Below, piece after piece: positions 22,176 to 34,245 of a DNA stretch of 64,000 nt. Source of the stretch: Gnetum montanum (lineage: Eukaryota; Streptophyta; Gnetopsida; Gnetales; Gnetaceae); assembly GCA_015680685.1 (NCBI GenBank), contig MNCI01036463.1, forward strand, positions 291,439 to 355,438. The letters are read 5' to 3'. A program made the position numbers and the translations under genes. A model generated the notes under the pieces. That model was not told the DNA's origin and made no database searches. It saw nothing but the letters and a program-made list of their open reading frames with translations. Every line of letters starts with the position of its first letter. Position 1 is the first letter of the stretch.

Positions 22176-25100
22176 GGTCCTACTAAAGCTAGTCCTCATC
22201 GTGGCGGAGTTGGTTAGTATTCTATGCTGTATCGGCTAGCCCACCACCCACACCCCCCTACCTGACATGGACCTGGAGAGGAGGTTACTATGGTTTCATC
22301 TTGGGGAAAAGGAGTTCCTTGCCTACCTTATGCAAAACTTTAGTGTGATGATGTGGTCACACTTGTATGTAGAAGTGGCTGTGATGATAGTGGAGTCCTT
22401 GCTACCTAGGTCTACACGTCTATTTTCTTGGTTCATAATTGATGATCTAAAGACCTGAGTAGCAAGAAAGCTGGTAAATAACATCAATGCATGGTACCTT
22501 TTAGACATCTGGATGATGCCAGAGTATTCACAGTACAACAAGAATAATACTCTAATGATGGTGCAAAGAGCCCACTCTTTATTCTAGAATCCTCTAGGCA
22601 TCATGTATCAGTTATAGGGGTAAGCATGGCTACTAGAGGTTTTAATATTTTGGTTTTATCTAATTTGTCATCTTTCCTAATTTGTTGGTTTCACATATAT
22701 CTTATAGGTATAGGGTTAATGAGCAAGGCTTGATGAAGAATGATTAGACCTTAGCAGTAGCCCACACCATGTTGAGTGAATTCACTAAGCCCCAAGATCA
22801 AACATGTTATTTTTGAATAGCTGAGAGGGAACTTTGATAACTATTGTACTAGGTTTGACTCTGTTTACAAGAAGTATGTGGCTGCCAAAATAGCACATGG
22901 TTAGTGGGCAGCTCCCAAGGCTATCAAAGATATGGGTATCATGACTAGGAGCCTCTCATGAGCTTCACCAAGCAAGAAGAAGAAAGGTGAGAAAATGAAT
23001 GGATTTCTATGTTATAACTAAGGTTTTATGGCTATTTGGGTCTTAGGTATTCTATGATCTAAACATAGCAATATTGATGCTAAGCACTTGTCTTTTGCTT
23101 ACAAGGCCTTCCACTTCTACGGATGTCATTGTACCCCTCATTGGACTTTCTATAGAAACTCTCATCTTAAACTTCGGTGAGGTGTGGCCATCACAGGAGT
23201 GGTTGGGAAGGAAAGCAACTGATAACAAGAAAATATCATACATTCAGGTTTGCTTGAGGTCTTCATGGCACTTCGGTTTATCATCTCTTCTATAGAGATG
23301 TTGAACATCATCGACTTCTTTGAAAAGGGAGCTGATGTTTTTTGTACCATAATGAGAGGCATACAGATTTCCATTTCCATCAGTGAGGCCACCTTTCATG
23401 ACTTGTTTGGTGTTTCCATTGATGGGATAGTAGTTGCCACCAATTGCCACCAAACCAATGAAGGAGGCTGACCATTGTTTAGAAGTTGAGGATTGGTTTG
23501 GTACCAGCAAAGGCCACTCCAAACTTTCCCTCGATAGCTTTATGAACCTTGATGCAAGGGGGTTCTATCCCTTGTTCATGTATTAAGCCTTTCCTAAATT
23601 GTTGTTCAAAAAGAAGGTGGTTAGTATTGCATAGGGATAGACCTTCAAGAAGGTCTTGATGGAGGGGATTGACTTTAACTAGGCTTCTTCCTTGTCTATG
23701 ATCCTTAAAGAGGAAATCCTCAAACTCCATGTGGACTCCTCTATAATAGTCCACATGCACTATGCATTTTTTGTAGGCTATCTAAAGAGGTTTATAGAAT
23801 TCTTAGTGGTGAAGAGGAATGTGTCATGGATATGCCAAGACCTAAAATAACTCTCTAGGCTTTGGATAAAACATGTTCATTCAACTATTCAGGCTCATAA
23901 CCCATTGGAGGATATGGGAGATTCATTGTATGTGACCACTAAGAACCCTAGTCTTAGTTGGTGTGAATCCCTTGATAGTAGGGGGGTGGAACCTCTTATG
24001 TTCGCAGCAAACATCAATAGGGTCCAATGGTTGCATGGTGAGGCTACAAGTAGCCAAGGCTAGCTTGAAGCGACCAACGGAGGAAGCACCACAAGTAGTA
24101 AATCCACCCTCTATGCAAAGGATCATTTTAAAGATCACATGCTTAGATTAGGTAGTCACAGGTATGCTTTAATGATGTTCTTAACATTTTTGGCTATGTT
24201 ATGTTCTATGGCTATATGTGCTAACTTGTCTAATGGGTTATGGCTACAGGTTAGTGGCAAAACTTCACAGCCCAAGTTGCCACTATGTAAGAAGAGAAAA
24301 GGCAAGTAGAGGAGATACATAGACATGCAGAGGAGGAGGAGTAGAGGCATATAGTTGCCACATTAAAGGAGGAACACGGTTATGTAGAAAAGACACTCTT
24401 GCAACAAGATATGGATGATCTAGACAACTTGTTCAGTGAGCCACTACCTAGGGAGCCTCTAATAAAAATCCCTGATGACGATGATGAGTATGAGAATGAG
24501 AACATAGGTATACCTATTCTCTACTTGTTGTTGCCTATATTTTTATGTTTAACTTCTTAGTTCTTACTTATCTGATGATTGTTATGGTTATCGTAGTTCT
24601 TGAGCTACCAGTAGAGGCTTGTACATCCATGTCTCGCATGAAACTATGGGTAGAGGTCCCAAACAAGATAGAATTTATGCATGGAATGACAAAGGATGTC
24701 ATTGGTCAGTTGCAACAAGTTGCACTTGAGATCGGTAAGAACCATGCTTTTCTATGCCTTAGTTGTTTTGCTACAAGTTATATTTTATGCTATGGCAACG
24801 TTAGGTTGTATATCATGTTCATGGTTATATTTTTATTATTTTTTATTGCCATTAGTTACATGGGACCTGTCCCAAGACATGGACTTTGAATCCTTGCCTA
24901 AGCTTCATTCTAACATTGTACATGTTCCCCTAAAGCTATACGAAACTACCATTGATCTAGCGGTTTTATGTGCAAAAGCTTCATGGGAGATCTAGAGGTC
25001 CAATGAATTCCTATAGGAATAGGTTGTGGCCTTAAAGGAGAAAAATAAAAGACAAGCCAAGAGGATCTAGGATCTTGAGGAATGTAAGGCCTTTGTAGAG

Positions 25101-25869
25101 GACCAAGTGAAGAACTTAGGGGCCTTATGGATGAAGGAGATCACATGGGCCCACTATTGGCACATGACCCATGATAAGGTTTCCCTCTTCCGAGAGTTGC
25201 ATGAGCAACAGATGCAAATGGACTTGATCTTCCAAAAGGCATAGGATTGGAAGGATTAGAGTTCTTGGATCCTCGAGTAGGGTAAGACACAAAAGGATGA
25301 TAAGCATAAGTATATGGTGAATTACAAGGAATACCTAAAGTGATTGAATAGGGAGATGACTAAATGATGAAAGAGGGATCTATTTATCTAGAGCATTCAG
25401 GTTGAGAGTGTTTTCAACCTCTTTGAAAGCACTCTGACAATGGTTGAATTGTCTACTCCATAGATTACTATAGCTATATATGAGGTTTCTACAACTACGA
25501 TCTAATGGGAATTGCCATCATGAATGAGTGTAGATAGGACCAACATCTTCATAGGCATCAATTTTTGGGACATTGACTGGGAAAACATGATTGAAGATCA
25601 TATTCTCCAACATTTGGAGCCTAGCCTTTACCATCTTCCTCAAGAGTTTGTAGAGTTGTATTCTCCATAAATTTAATGGCATTTATGTTTTATAAGATTT
25701 TGTGTTTATTTATGTCATGGTTTTGGTTATGCTAGTTATTGATTGGTTATGTGTTGTTATGCCATAGACACCTTATGATGTTGGTGGTCTCGGTGGTGCA
25801 AGCGATGATGATGATGATGCACCACCACCTCCCACTCCAAATGCCCCCTTGGCACCAACTGATGCATGA
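22176..25869 (+). pseudogene. Antisense spliced gene of giant element, left arm
   Basis: This lies opposite to the left element's gag/pol and is homologous to 34552-39692. The first exon kept (acceptor TTTTCCTATTGCAG, 22162-22175) encodes LVLIVAELVSILCCI, then LGEKEFLAYLMQNFSVMMWS and YSQYNKNNTLMMVQRAHSLF. These match the layout of NIF/FCP1-like HAD phosphatases (D-x-D-x-T, then FL...L...F.V..WS, then ..NTLL.DD..) with the catalytic Asp apparently gone. An intron at 22620-22707 leads to YRVNEQGLMKND. A conserved segment of unknown function (GWTFKKVLMEGI, near 23645) follows, then an intron at 24735-24855, a coiled coil (about 25020-25400) and a tail with DDDDDAPPPP ending at TGA 25867. Exon 1 is missing, replaced by the nested element. 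Several stops interrupt it. Confidence 0.6.
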
Positions 25870-26215
25870 TGTGATAGCCTTCATTGATGATTTTCAGTGT
25901 AGTTTATTTCATGTTGGACATTGTATGGCCTATATTGGCCAATGCTTGAGTTGTAGATATTTTAATACTTATGATTTATTATTTTAACATTTATGCCACA
26001 CAGTGTGACCCTGGCTATATATTTAAAATGTTTTAAATGTGAAGTTTACGGTTTAGTTTTGGCAATATATGTTGTTGATGGCTTTACCGCTTTAAGGTTT
26101 TAAGTTTATAAATGTTATAAGTGAGGTTGTACTACTAATGGCTATGTTGGCTGTGTTGAAAATAGTTAGGCTATGAGATTATGAATGGCCATAAAATAAG
26201 GGTTACTTGCCAATT

Positions 26216-26392
26216 TTTGGCCATGTTGGGCCACATGTTTATTGCCATTTTAAGGCTGTGGTGGGTCCCGATGTCAGTTTAAAGTCTTAACAGACTATGG
26301 TGCTAGTTGAGAGTCTTAATGGATTGCAGTGCTAGTTTAAGGCCTTGGCAGATTGTAGGTTTGCTAGTTTTAGGCCATGGTGAGCCCTAGTG
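26216..26392. repeat. 29-bp boundary repeat block, left arm, after protease
   Basis: About five units of 29-32 bp (AAGGCTGTGGTGGGTCC..., then GCTAGTTT endings). In element orientation it lies immediately after the protease module and before the antisense gene. The right-arm counterpart is 34060-34245. Confidence 0.8.
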
Positions 26393-26639
26393 TAAAAGGA
26401 AACTTAATTATTTGGCAATTTTTTGTTTTAAAATTTTCGTGGCTTTTCTAGTTTTTAAATTTTTATAAGGTTTTTTGATGTTTACAACATGTGTAAAAGT
26501 AAAGAAAGACTATAATAAATATGTAAAAATTCAAATGAAAGTAGAAACTTAGGCTACATGCATAAAGAGTAAAATAAAATACATAAAAAGGCATGATAAG
26601 TTAACAAAGAAAAGTTAGGCTACATGGCTATCAGGGCAT

Positions 26640-27640
26640 CTAGTTATAAGGGCATGGGGTGGAAGGGTCAAGGTGCACTTCAATTTTGTAGACTTGTCCT
26701 AATTTTTGAAAGACTAAGGAATGAGTAAGGTCTACTTTGCACAAGTTTGTAATTTCCATTACCTTTACTAATGATGTTAAAAGGGAGTTCATCCCATAAC
26801 ACATCCTGCTATGGATCATTGTCATTGTTGGCTTTTCTCTCTTTCTTGGGTTGTTGGATTTCATGGCTGGGAGCTTCAAGATGAAGCTCCACTTTAGATC
26901 CCTACTCTATGTTCATGTTGTTAATAGCCAAGGACATCACGTTATCACCATGAATGATAGTTTCACCTCCCTCATAAGGAAGGTGAATCTCTTGATGGAT
27001 GGGTGAGGACATAGCTCATAATTGAGCCAACCAAGGTTTTCCCAGGATAAGGTCAAACCTTGGCATCTCCTCCATCACTAATAAATCTGTAGTTGTGGGG
27101 AATTTCTCCCTTGCCATAGAACCCAAGGAGATATACCCCTTGATGACAACCCTTAATCCATTGAAATATTTGAGAGTGGATATTGATTTTGTGTTGTGTT
27201 TTCTCCATTGAGTTTAATTGCTCAATGATGGTGCATGGAATCATGTTTGTCATAGCCCCATCATCTACATGCACCCGATGAATCTTAAACTATCCTACAC
27301 ATATGGTTATGAACAAAGGAGCCCTAGTTACCTTACCATTTTGGGGATTGACCTTGATTTTGGGGATGTTGATTTCTCCTCCCTTGGTGAGGGAGGAACG
27401 ATCACTACATGGATGGATTTCTCATTAGTTGGAATGTCCTTAATAATGGGTATGGAAGTCAACATCTTAACTAACACCTCATGATGTGTGGTGGAAGTCA
27501 TGATTAGGTCATACAAGCTTGGAGTTATGTTCATGTACTTGAGGGATTGTCTAACCTTATCCATCACACTAAGGAAGTTTTTGTTACTAGCTATGGGCTT
27601 GTCACCCCAAATGTGCTTCACTTCCTTCATGCACCCCAAA
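26640..27640 (-). pseudogene. Tat-like protease region, left arm
   Basis: The minus strand encodes a retropepsin-like segment. The lead-in is PSLYDLIMTSTTHHEVLVKM (about 27520), then HVDDGAMTNMIPCTIIEQL (about 27270) in which the catalytic triad is D-D-G where D-T-G is the norm, then GKPWLAQL and SPIHQEIHLPYEGGETIIHG (about 27000-26920). The right arm has the same D-D-G, so the variant was already present in the shared ancestor. A conserved tail (LWDELPFNIISKGNGNYKLV, about 26790) extends to about 26660. The protease would release Gag and Pol proteins. The frame is broken at several points. Confidence 0.75.
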
Positions 27641-28149
27641 ATGGGAACTTTGGCCTTAGGTTGTTGTTGTTGGGGTTTCTCCTTGTTCTTTTGGCTATGG
27701 ATTTTGGTGTCCTCCTATGATTTGTTGGTTGAAGTGAGTTGGGCAAAGGAGGTCATGGGTATAGCTAATATGGGAGTGGGCTTCGATGGGTCCACTTCCT
27801 TCGGTGCCTCAATTTGCTTTTTACCCTTGTTGTTATGTCTTTGCTTATGCTTCTTCCTCTACTTGGTTCAGCCTTTTGACTTTCGATCATTGGTTGTCAG
27901 GAGGAGGCTATAACATTGGCCATCATAGGAGGTTTTTAGATGATTAGGTCAGTCGGATGGGCTATGGCTAGTTGGGTTACAATGGGCCAGTGCATCCTGA
28001 TAACAAAAGGTTTCCCTAGAGGCACTCATGATGGTACTCTCATAACAAAGGGGGATCTTGAGCTGATGGAAGCTGAAGAAGGCCTTTCATTATGAGGGGG
28101 CACTTAGATCACAAATGGTTCCCTTGCAAGTCTCTATTTATCATCTATG

Positions 28150-29850
28150 TTGAACGCCGATATGATATATGTAGCATTGTAGGCATTCAACAGGTCTTTG
28201 TACCCCTGCATTGATTGGTTTTGTGATTGTACAGGGTTTGATGCATCTAGAACCAACTCTCCCCTATTTATCATTTTCTGCAAGTCATCCTTTAGTGCAA
28301 GGTAGAAGTCTGTGTCATGACCAAGTAGTTGGTGATAATGACAAAAGTGGTCGAACTTAAAGTATTTAGGTAGCTATGGGTCATCTTTCATTGCTCTATT
28401 GGGGTCCTTGGCTATGAAGTGTTGGACATCTACTTGTATTGAATGCATCCACTTTTCAACAATTGGTCTAATAACTCAAATGGTTTTAATGGAAACCTAG
28501 TGTATTTGGACCTATCCTTCCTTGCAAAATTGGGTTTGGTTATCATCTATGTAGTGGCCCTAGAGGTTGAAGGCCAGTTATTGTAGTTATTATTAGTAAG
28601 GGCCTTGGATGGGTTGGTTCTTGGCCCCTGGTTAGTGGTCTTTTCCTCTATGATCATTGTTTCTATGGCCACATTGTTATGTTTGCTCTTCTCCTTCTCA
28701 CTTTGTGCATGTTGATTTTTGTATGCTACGTAGGTTGGGTCATGATTGGCTTCTATAGCATTCTGTATATTCTTGGTCTGGAAGAACATTTGACTAGGGG
28801 ACTATGGATCAAGGTAGTAAAGCTTGGATTTGATAAAGTCATTAATTGTCCACTCAAATATAGCCAAAAGATGTGTTTTAGCTATAGGCTTTTGTATTTC
28901 ATTGAGCTAACCTTTCCACCATTGGATGAAAATTTGCATAGTTTCTAGGGGTCCCTACTTGACCTTCATTAGTTGGTCAAACATGGTGTCAAGCTTCAAG
29001 TTATACTTGAAATAGTTAAAAAACTAGGCTATCAAGTCCTCAAGAGAGGATATGGATCCTCTAAGTAAGATGCGGTATCAATCAAGCACTTTCATAGTTA
29101 AGGACATAGGGAAAATCCTCATGATAGTATGAGGTCATGGCTGCAATAGCAAGAACTTATATTGAAAGGTTAGAAGGTGAGCATTGGGATCACCTTCTCT
29201 GTTATAAGGTGAATTGGGGAATAGGGACACTAGGAGGAAGTTTCAAGGGTGGTACCATAGGACTGATGGGATCATCCTAGTAGAACTTCATGATCTTGAC
29301 ACTTTGAGAAGTAGAGGCTTCAAGCCTCTTCAACTCCTTCATCAGGTCTTGGATCATCTATAATGCTTGATCCAGACCTTTTGGTGGTCCTATTAGCTAT
29401 GGGGCTTGCACATATAGCTATGGTATCTGTTGTAAGGCTTGTGGCCTTACTATTGGTTGTAGGAAAGAGGGAAGAGGTTGTGTCGTGGCTGTAGTCTATG
29501 GGCCAAACAAGGAGAAAGATGTTTATGATGGTATCTAAGGTAAAAATAGAACAAAGAGGATGTATGACCCCTAGGTTGCTTGAGGTCCCATTATGGATCC
29601 CACATGACTGGTCAATGGGTTAGTGGTAGTAGCTACTACTATCGTTAGCCGAATTGACCTACGGTTGGTGGCAAGGGATATGGAGAAGTAAAAGGTGGTT
29701 GGGTGCCACATTGATTGTGCTTGGTGCATGATGGTGATCAATGTGGGCTTGAACATGGTTAGGTACTATGGGGATGAAGGGGGTGGGACATGTCTAGAGG
29801 ACAAGGCAAATGGGGTAGAGGTGGGCACTATGGCCTTAGATGTCCCTTGC
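28150..29850 (-). pseudogene. Tat-like gag, left arm, 5'-truncated
   Basis: The minus strand encodes the gag domain homologous to the right arm: capsid-type segment (about 29200-28800, with YYLDP and TKNIQNAIEANHDPTYVAYK near 28780), then a Cys/His stretch FCHYHQLLGHDTDF followed by LALKDDLQKMINRGEL (about 28330-28270), matching the position of the zinc-binding segment in Tat gag. The N-terminal ~200 residues seen in the right copy are absent: similarity with the right arm stops near 29640-29850, where the right arm's own leader sequence begins. Stops and frameshifts are present. Confidence 0.75.
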
Positions 29851-30220
29851 TGGAAAAGTCATCCCAAAAGATTTTCAAGCCAAGTTTCCATTTTGGTCTT
29901 CAAAACGTTTTTCCTTCTTTCAAACTTTGGAATAGGAAGGTGTAATATTTCCATTATCTCACTCCCCTTCTTTCCCCCTTGCCATACCTAGCATAGAGGC
30001 ACTTGAGAAGCCAACTTGGGGGAGGTTTAGAGCCAACACTACCAATATTCTATTTTTGGTAAAGTGATAAACCCCCCTTATACCCACTTACTAATTTTAG
30101 TAAGTATAACAATTTTTGTCATTTTCATTTTCTCTAAGAGTTTTTCAATTCCATTCAGTAGACTTTACTCTTCTCTTAACACTTATACCCTATTCTTAAG
30201 CAATTCTTAGCACTATAACC
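29850..30220 (+). other. Centre of the inverted pair; leader of right copy
   Basis: About 370 bases lie between the truncated left gag and the first ATG of the right gag. There is no LTR, PBS or left-arm counterpart here. The sequence contains a CCTAGCATAGAGGCAC string like the ~185-bp array core and a T-rich stretch (30100-30170). I read it as untranslated leader of the right copy, with the junction of the two copies at its left end. The exact junction is uncertain by some tens of bases. Confidence 0.5.
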
Positions 30221-32310
30221 ATGCCTTTTCAAAAATCCACCAAATTGCCTTTCACCTTCACTAGTAAAGATCATAACCAACAAGTAATGAGGGTGTATGA
30301 TCCCAAAGACCCTATAGTCATTGAGTGTAGGTGATCTTTGAGAGTCAAAGGGGAGACTCCTAATTTTGTAGCCATTAATGAAGATTGCTATAACTTGATT
30401 TGTGCCAAAATACAAGCAGGCATGTTAATTCCCCAAATTGAAGCCAAAGCCAAAAGAGAATTTGAGATCATACACAGGGATGGGAGAGAGTGCATCCCTT
30501 TTGTGTATGAAGAAATTCCTCTAAATGATGTCTACTCTAGTGTCCTAGTCCACTTGATTACTATAGAGGAGGAAGATGACTAGCCTACCTTTGGGGAACA
30601 ACACGAAGAAGAGGATGAATTTATAGTAGAATTTGAGCCTAAAAATGTCCTTGGAGGGCTATTCAACCAAACATCCCCCAATGTCATAGAACCTTCCCCT
30701 AATTCTTTTGTTTCCTCCATGGGCATGGTGCCACCATCTTCCACTTCTCCACTCCCTACTACGGTAGATACCACATCGATTGTAGCAACACATCATACTT
30801 AGTCAATGCCACAAACAACAAATTATAACATATAAATGCCATTTGCAACATAGCCATGAAATACAAAATCATCAATGGTGGGTTTTACCATCACAAATCC
30901 AATAACTACTTACATGGGATCCACCATGAGAATCCCCCAACACAAGGATTGCACACCACATTTTTCTCATTTGTGCCTCAAATACTGGCACGCACATCTT
31001 TTTCTTTGTTTGGCCCATAAGCCATAATTATGGCACAACATTTTCCTTCTATCATGCAATCCATAATAAGGCCACAAGTCTCATAATAGGTGCCACAACC
31101 TTATGTATAGACTTTGCAAACTATGGGGCCACCGCAAGGCTTGGATCAAGCCTTCCAAATGATCTAAGACGTAATAGAGGAATTGAAGAGGCTTAAAGCC
31201 TTTGCCACACAACCATCAAGGTTATGAACTTCTAGCAAGATGATTCCATAAGTACTATAGTCCCACCCTTGACACTTCCTTCTAGTGTCCCCATTCCACA
31301 ATTTAGCAAATATAATGAAGAAGGTCATCCTAATGCTCACCTTATCACCTTTTGATCTAAATGTTTGCTCTTGTAGCCATGGCTTCATACTATCATGAGG
31401 ATTTTCCCTATGTTTTTAATTGGGAAAGCACTCAATTGGTATCATGCATTACCCAGAGGATTTATATCCTCTAGGGAAGACTTAGTGGCCTAGTTTGTCA
31501 ACCACTTCAAGTATAACTTAAAGCCTAATACAACACTTGATCAACTCATGAAGGTCAAGCAGGGGCCTTTAGAACCTATATAGAAATTCATTCGGAGGTG
31601 GAATGGACTGTTAAATGAAATATGAGAGCCTATAGCCGAAGCCCACTTATTAGCCATATTCAAGGAAGAAATTAATGACTTCATCAAGTCAAAACTTTAC
31701 TACCTTGATCCATGGTCTCTTAGCGAAGAATTCTTGGAAACCAAAAACATAGAGGATGCTATAGAGGCCAACCATGATCCAGCCTATATATCATATAAAA
31801 ACCAACATGCTCAAAGATACAAAGAAAAAAGTAGACAAGGCAACACTACTATAGTAATTGTAACAAAGGAAAGAAAGACAACCAACCAAGAGCCAAAGGT
31901 CAACCCACATAAGGCCCCCACCAATGACTGCAATAGCCAATCATCAACTTTTGGAACCAATACATTGATAAAAAATAGACCTAACTTCGAAAGGAAGGAT
32001 AGGTCTAAGTACACTGAGTTGCAACTAAAACCATCTAAGTTTGATCAACTATTAAGAAGTGGGTGCATGCAACATAAAAAAATGACGAAAGCCACTCAAA
32101 CAAAACATGAGTGACTATGTGAAATAGCCAAAGATCCTTCTTAGGCAATGAAAGATGATCCCCCATTGCCTAGATACTTCAAGCTAGACTACTTTTTCCA
32201 TTATCATCAACTACCTAGCCATGATATAGACTTCTGCTTTGCATTGAAGGATGACCTACAAAGGATGATAGAGAGGGGGAAACTAGATGCTTCTAACCTA
32301 GTTTGACCAC
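30221..32310 (+). pseudogene. Tat-like gag, right arm
   Basis: The frame starts MPFQKSTKLPFTFTSKDHNQ, keeps going through one TAG to FEIIHRDGRECIPFVYEEIP, then an acidic/proline-rich linker (about 30580-30780). The gag capsid domain follows at about 31230-31740: VPIPQFSKYNEEGHPNAHLI, GKALNWYHALPRG, FVNHFKYNLKPNTTLDQLMK, FKEEINDFIKSKLYYLDPW. Next comes METKNIEDAIEANHDPAYIS (31734), a basic segment with KYTELQLKPSKFDQLL, and the HYHQLPSHDIDFCFALKDDL zinc-finger-like end (about 32200-32260). Gag forms the particle. Stops and several frame changes show decay. The left copy lacks the first ~800 bases. Confidence 0.8.
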
Positions 32311-33022
32311 AAAACTAGTTAATGTAGGTTTATAAAGACCAATTGAATGATAATGATAGTCCTTATGTTATTTTAGCATTTAACATTGATGATAATTAAA
32401 GACCTACAAGAGAACTATTCATAATCCAAGTATTCTTTTATAATGAAAGAGCTTCTTCAGCTTCCCATAGCTCAAGATCTCCCTTCGTTGTGAGGGTACC
32501 ATCATGAATGCTTGCAAGGGAATCTTTTATCATCAAGGCTTCCCAACCCAATATAGCCTGAATAATTAGAGCCTAACCAATTGCACAATGATCCCTCGTG
32601 GTAGCCAATGCTACTGCCTCTTCCTTACAACCAATGGCCAACAACCGAAAAATCTCAGCCAACCAAAGGAGGAAGTATAAGTAAAAGCTTGACAACAAGG
32701 GAGATAATAGGCGAAGGCATGAAAGGAAGTGAACCCATTGAAGCCCACTCCCATTTTGGCTATACTAATGGCCTCCTCCACTTTGTATCCTTAAATGAAC
32801 AAGCCACAAGAGGATGCCAAAGCCCACAACCAAAATAATCAAAAGGAGACACAATAGCCACAACATAAAACTGAAATCCACCTTTTGGGACACATGGAGG
32901 AAGTAAAGCATAACCACGGTGATAAGTCCATGACCAATGACAAGAACTTCCTTAGTGTAATGGACCAAGTTAAGCAATCCCTAAAGCAGAAAAATACTAC
33001 CTTAAGCTGATATGACCTAATT
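32311..33022 (+). other. Gag-protease linker, decayed
   Basis: No domain is recognisable. Short plus-strand open stretches (for example 32608-32838) are rich in Ser, Thr, Pro and Gln and resemble the disordered linker expected between gag and protease in Tat elements. The left copy has a similar gap between its gag and protease. Confidence 0.4.
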
Positions 33023-33830
33023 ATGACTTCTACCATGTATCATGAAGTGCTAGTGAAAATTTTGATCTCTATACCTGTTAGTCAAGATATTATTGCTAAC
33101 AAGAAAGCTATCCATGTAGTAATGATTTGTCCCTCACTAGGGGAGGACAAATCAACACACTTAACATTTCACAATAGTGAAATTAAGGTTAGTCCCCAGA
33201 ATGGCAAGGTGACTACAACCCCTCTATTTAGATTTATATGCATAGGACAATTTAGAACACATTGAGTGCATGTTGATGATGGAGTAGCAACCAACATTAT
33301 CCCATGCACCATCGTTGAATGCTTGGGTTTAACTAAGCAAGTACAAACTATAACCATTGTAACTCTTAAGTCCTTTAATGGATCAAGAGTTGCTGTCAAG
33401 GGGTGTATCTCCTTATAGTTTGTAGCTAGAAAATAATTTCCTATAACTGCAACTTCTTGATGGTGGAGGAGACACCAGGATTCAACTTGATCTTGGGAAG
33501 ACCTTGGTTGACTCAATTACGAGCTATCTCCTTACACATCCATAAAGAAATTCACCTTCCTTACAAAGGAGGTAAAATCATCATTCATGGTGACAATGCA
33601 GCTCCCCTAGCTATCAACAACATGGGCATAGAACAAGGGTTTGGAGTGGAGCTTCAAGAAGAAGACCCTAGCCATGAAAGAAAAAACCCAAAATAACCAA
33701 TGATGACAATGAGAAGCAATGTAATATACTATGGGATAAACTTACTTTTAATTTCATAAGCGAAGGGGATGGAAAATACAAGCTTGTGTAGAGTAGGCCT
33801 TACTCACTTCCTAATCTTGCAAAGATTGGG
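33023..33830 (+). pseudogene. Tat-like protease region, right arm
   Basis: The order is MTSTMYHEVLVKILISIPVS lead-in, then HVDDGVATNIIPCTIVECLG (about 33268) with the active-site triad as D-D-G, then NGSRVAVKGCISL. After a break comes ETPGFNLILGRPWLTQLRAI and HKEIHLPYKGGKIIIHGD (33469-33590), the classic end of plant gypsy proteases. The tail LWDKLTFNFISEGDGKYKLV (about 33730-33790) matches the left arm. The frame fades near 33830; I could not identify a clear splice donor after it. The 29-bp boundary block follows at 34060. Confidence 0.8.
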
Positions 33831-34059
33831 AAAAATCTGCACAAGTGAAATTTACCTTAGCGTTCCTATATCTTTATGACCAGATGCAATGATAGCCAAA
33901 CAGTCTTATTTTTTCTTTTGAAATTTATTATATCTTTGTTATTTTATGCACATAGCCTATGCATGTAGCCTAAATTCATTTACAACATTAGTTATTTGCT
34001 ACAACCTTTCTTTATTTTTACTTATGTTTTAAGACATTCAAAAAGAAACTCTTTCGAAA

Positions 34060-34245
34060 AAGGCCTGCTAAGGCCTAAAATTGGCACTATGGCCTACTAA
34101 GGCCTAAAATTGATACTATGGTTTGCTATGACCTCAAACTGGCATTCTTGTTCAATAAGATGTTAAATTGGCATTATGGTCCACCATGGCCTTAAACTAG
34201 CAAAACTATATAACTTGTGTCCATGATGGCCTAAAACTAGCAAAT
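34060..34245. repeat. 29-bp boundary repeat block, right arm, after protease
   Basis: Five or six units of 29 bp (AAATTGGCACTATGGCCTAC and relatives, ending AAGGCCT), with one longer spacer. Sense orientation is that of the element. It matches 26216-26392 in the left arm. Confidence 0.85.

Noticed and set aside
24545-24995. Two overlapping hydrophobic open frames that look like membrane proteins
   Set aside because: The hydrophobic part is the T-rich intron (24735-24855) of the antisense gene read through.
27488-27913. 141-codon hydrophobic plus-strand frame
   Set aside because: It is the reverse strand of the gag-protease linker and protease of the left giant element.
29850-30220. Searched the palindrome centre for a 5' LTR or PBS
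   Set aside because: No TG...CA terminal pattern, TATA palindrome cluster or tRNA-complementary PBS is visible in the ~370 bp.
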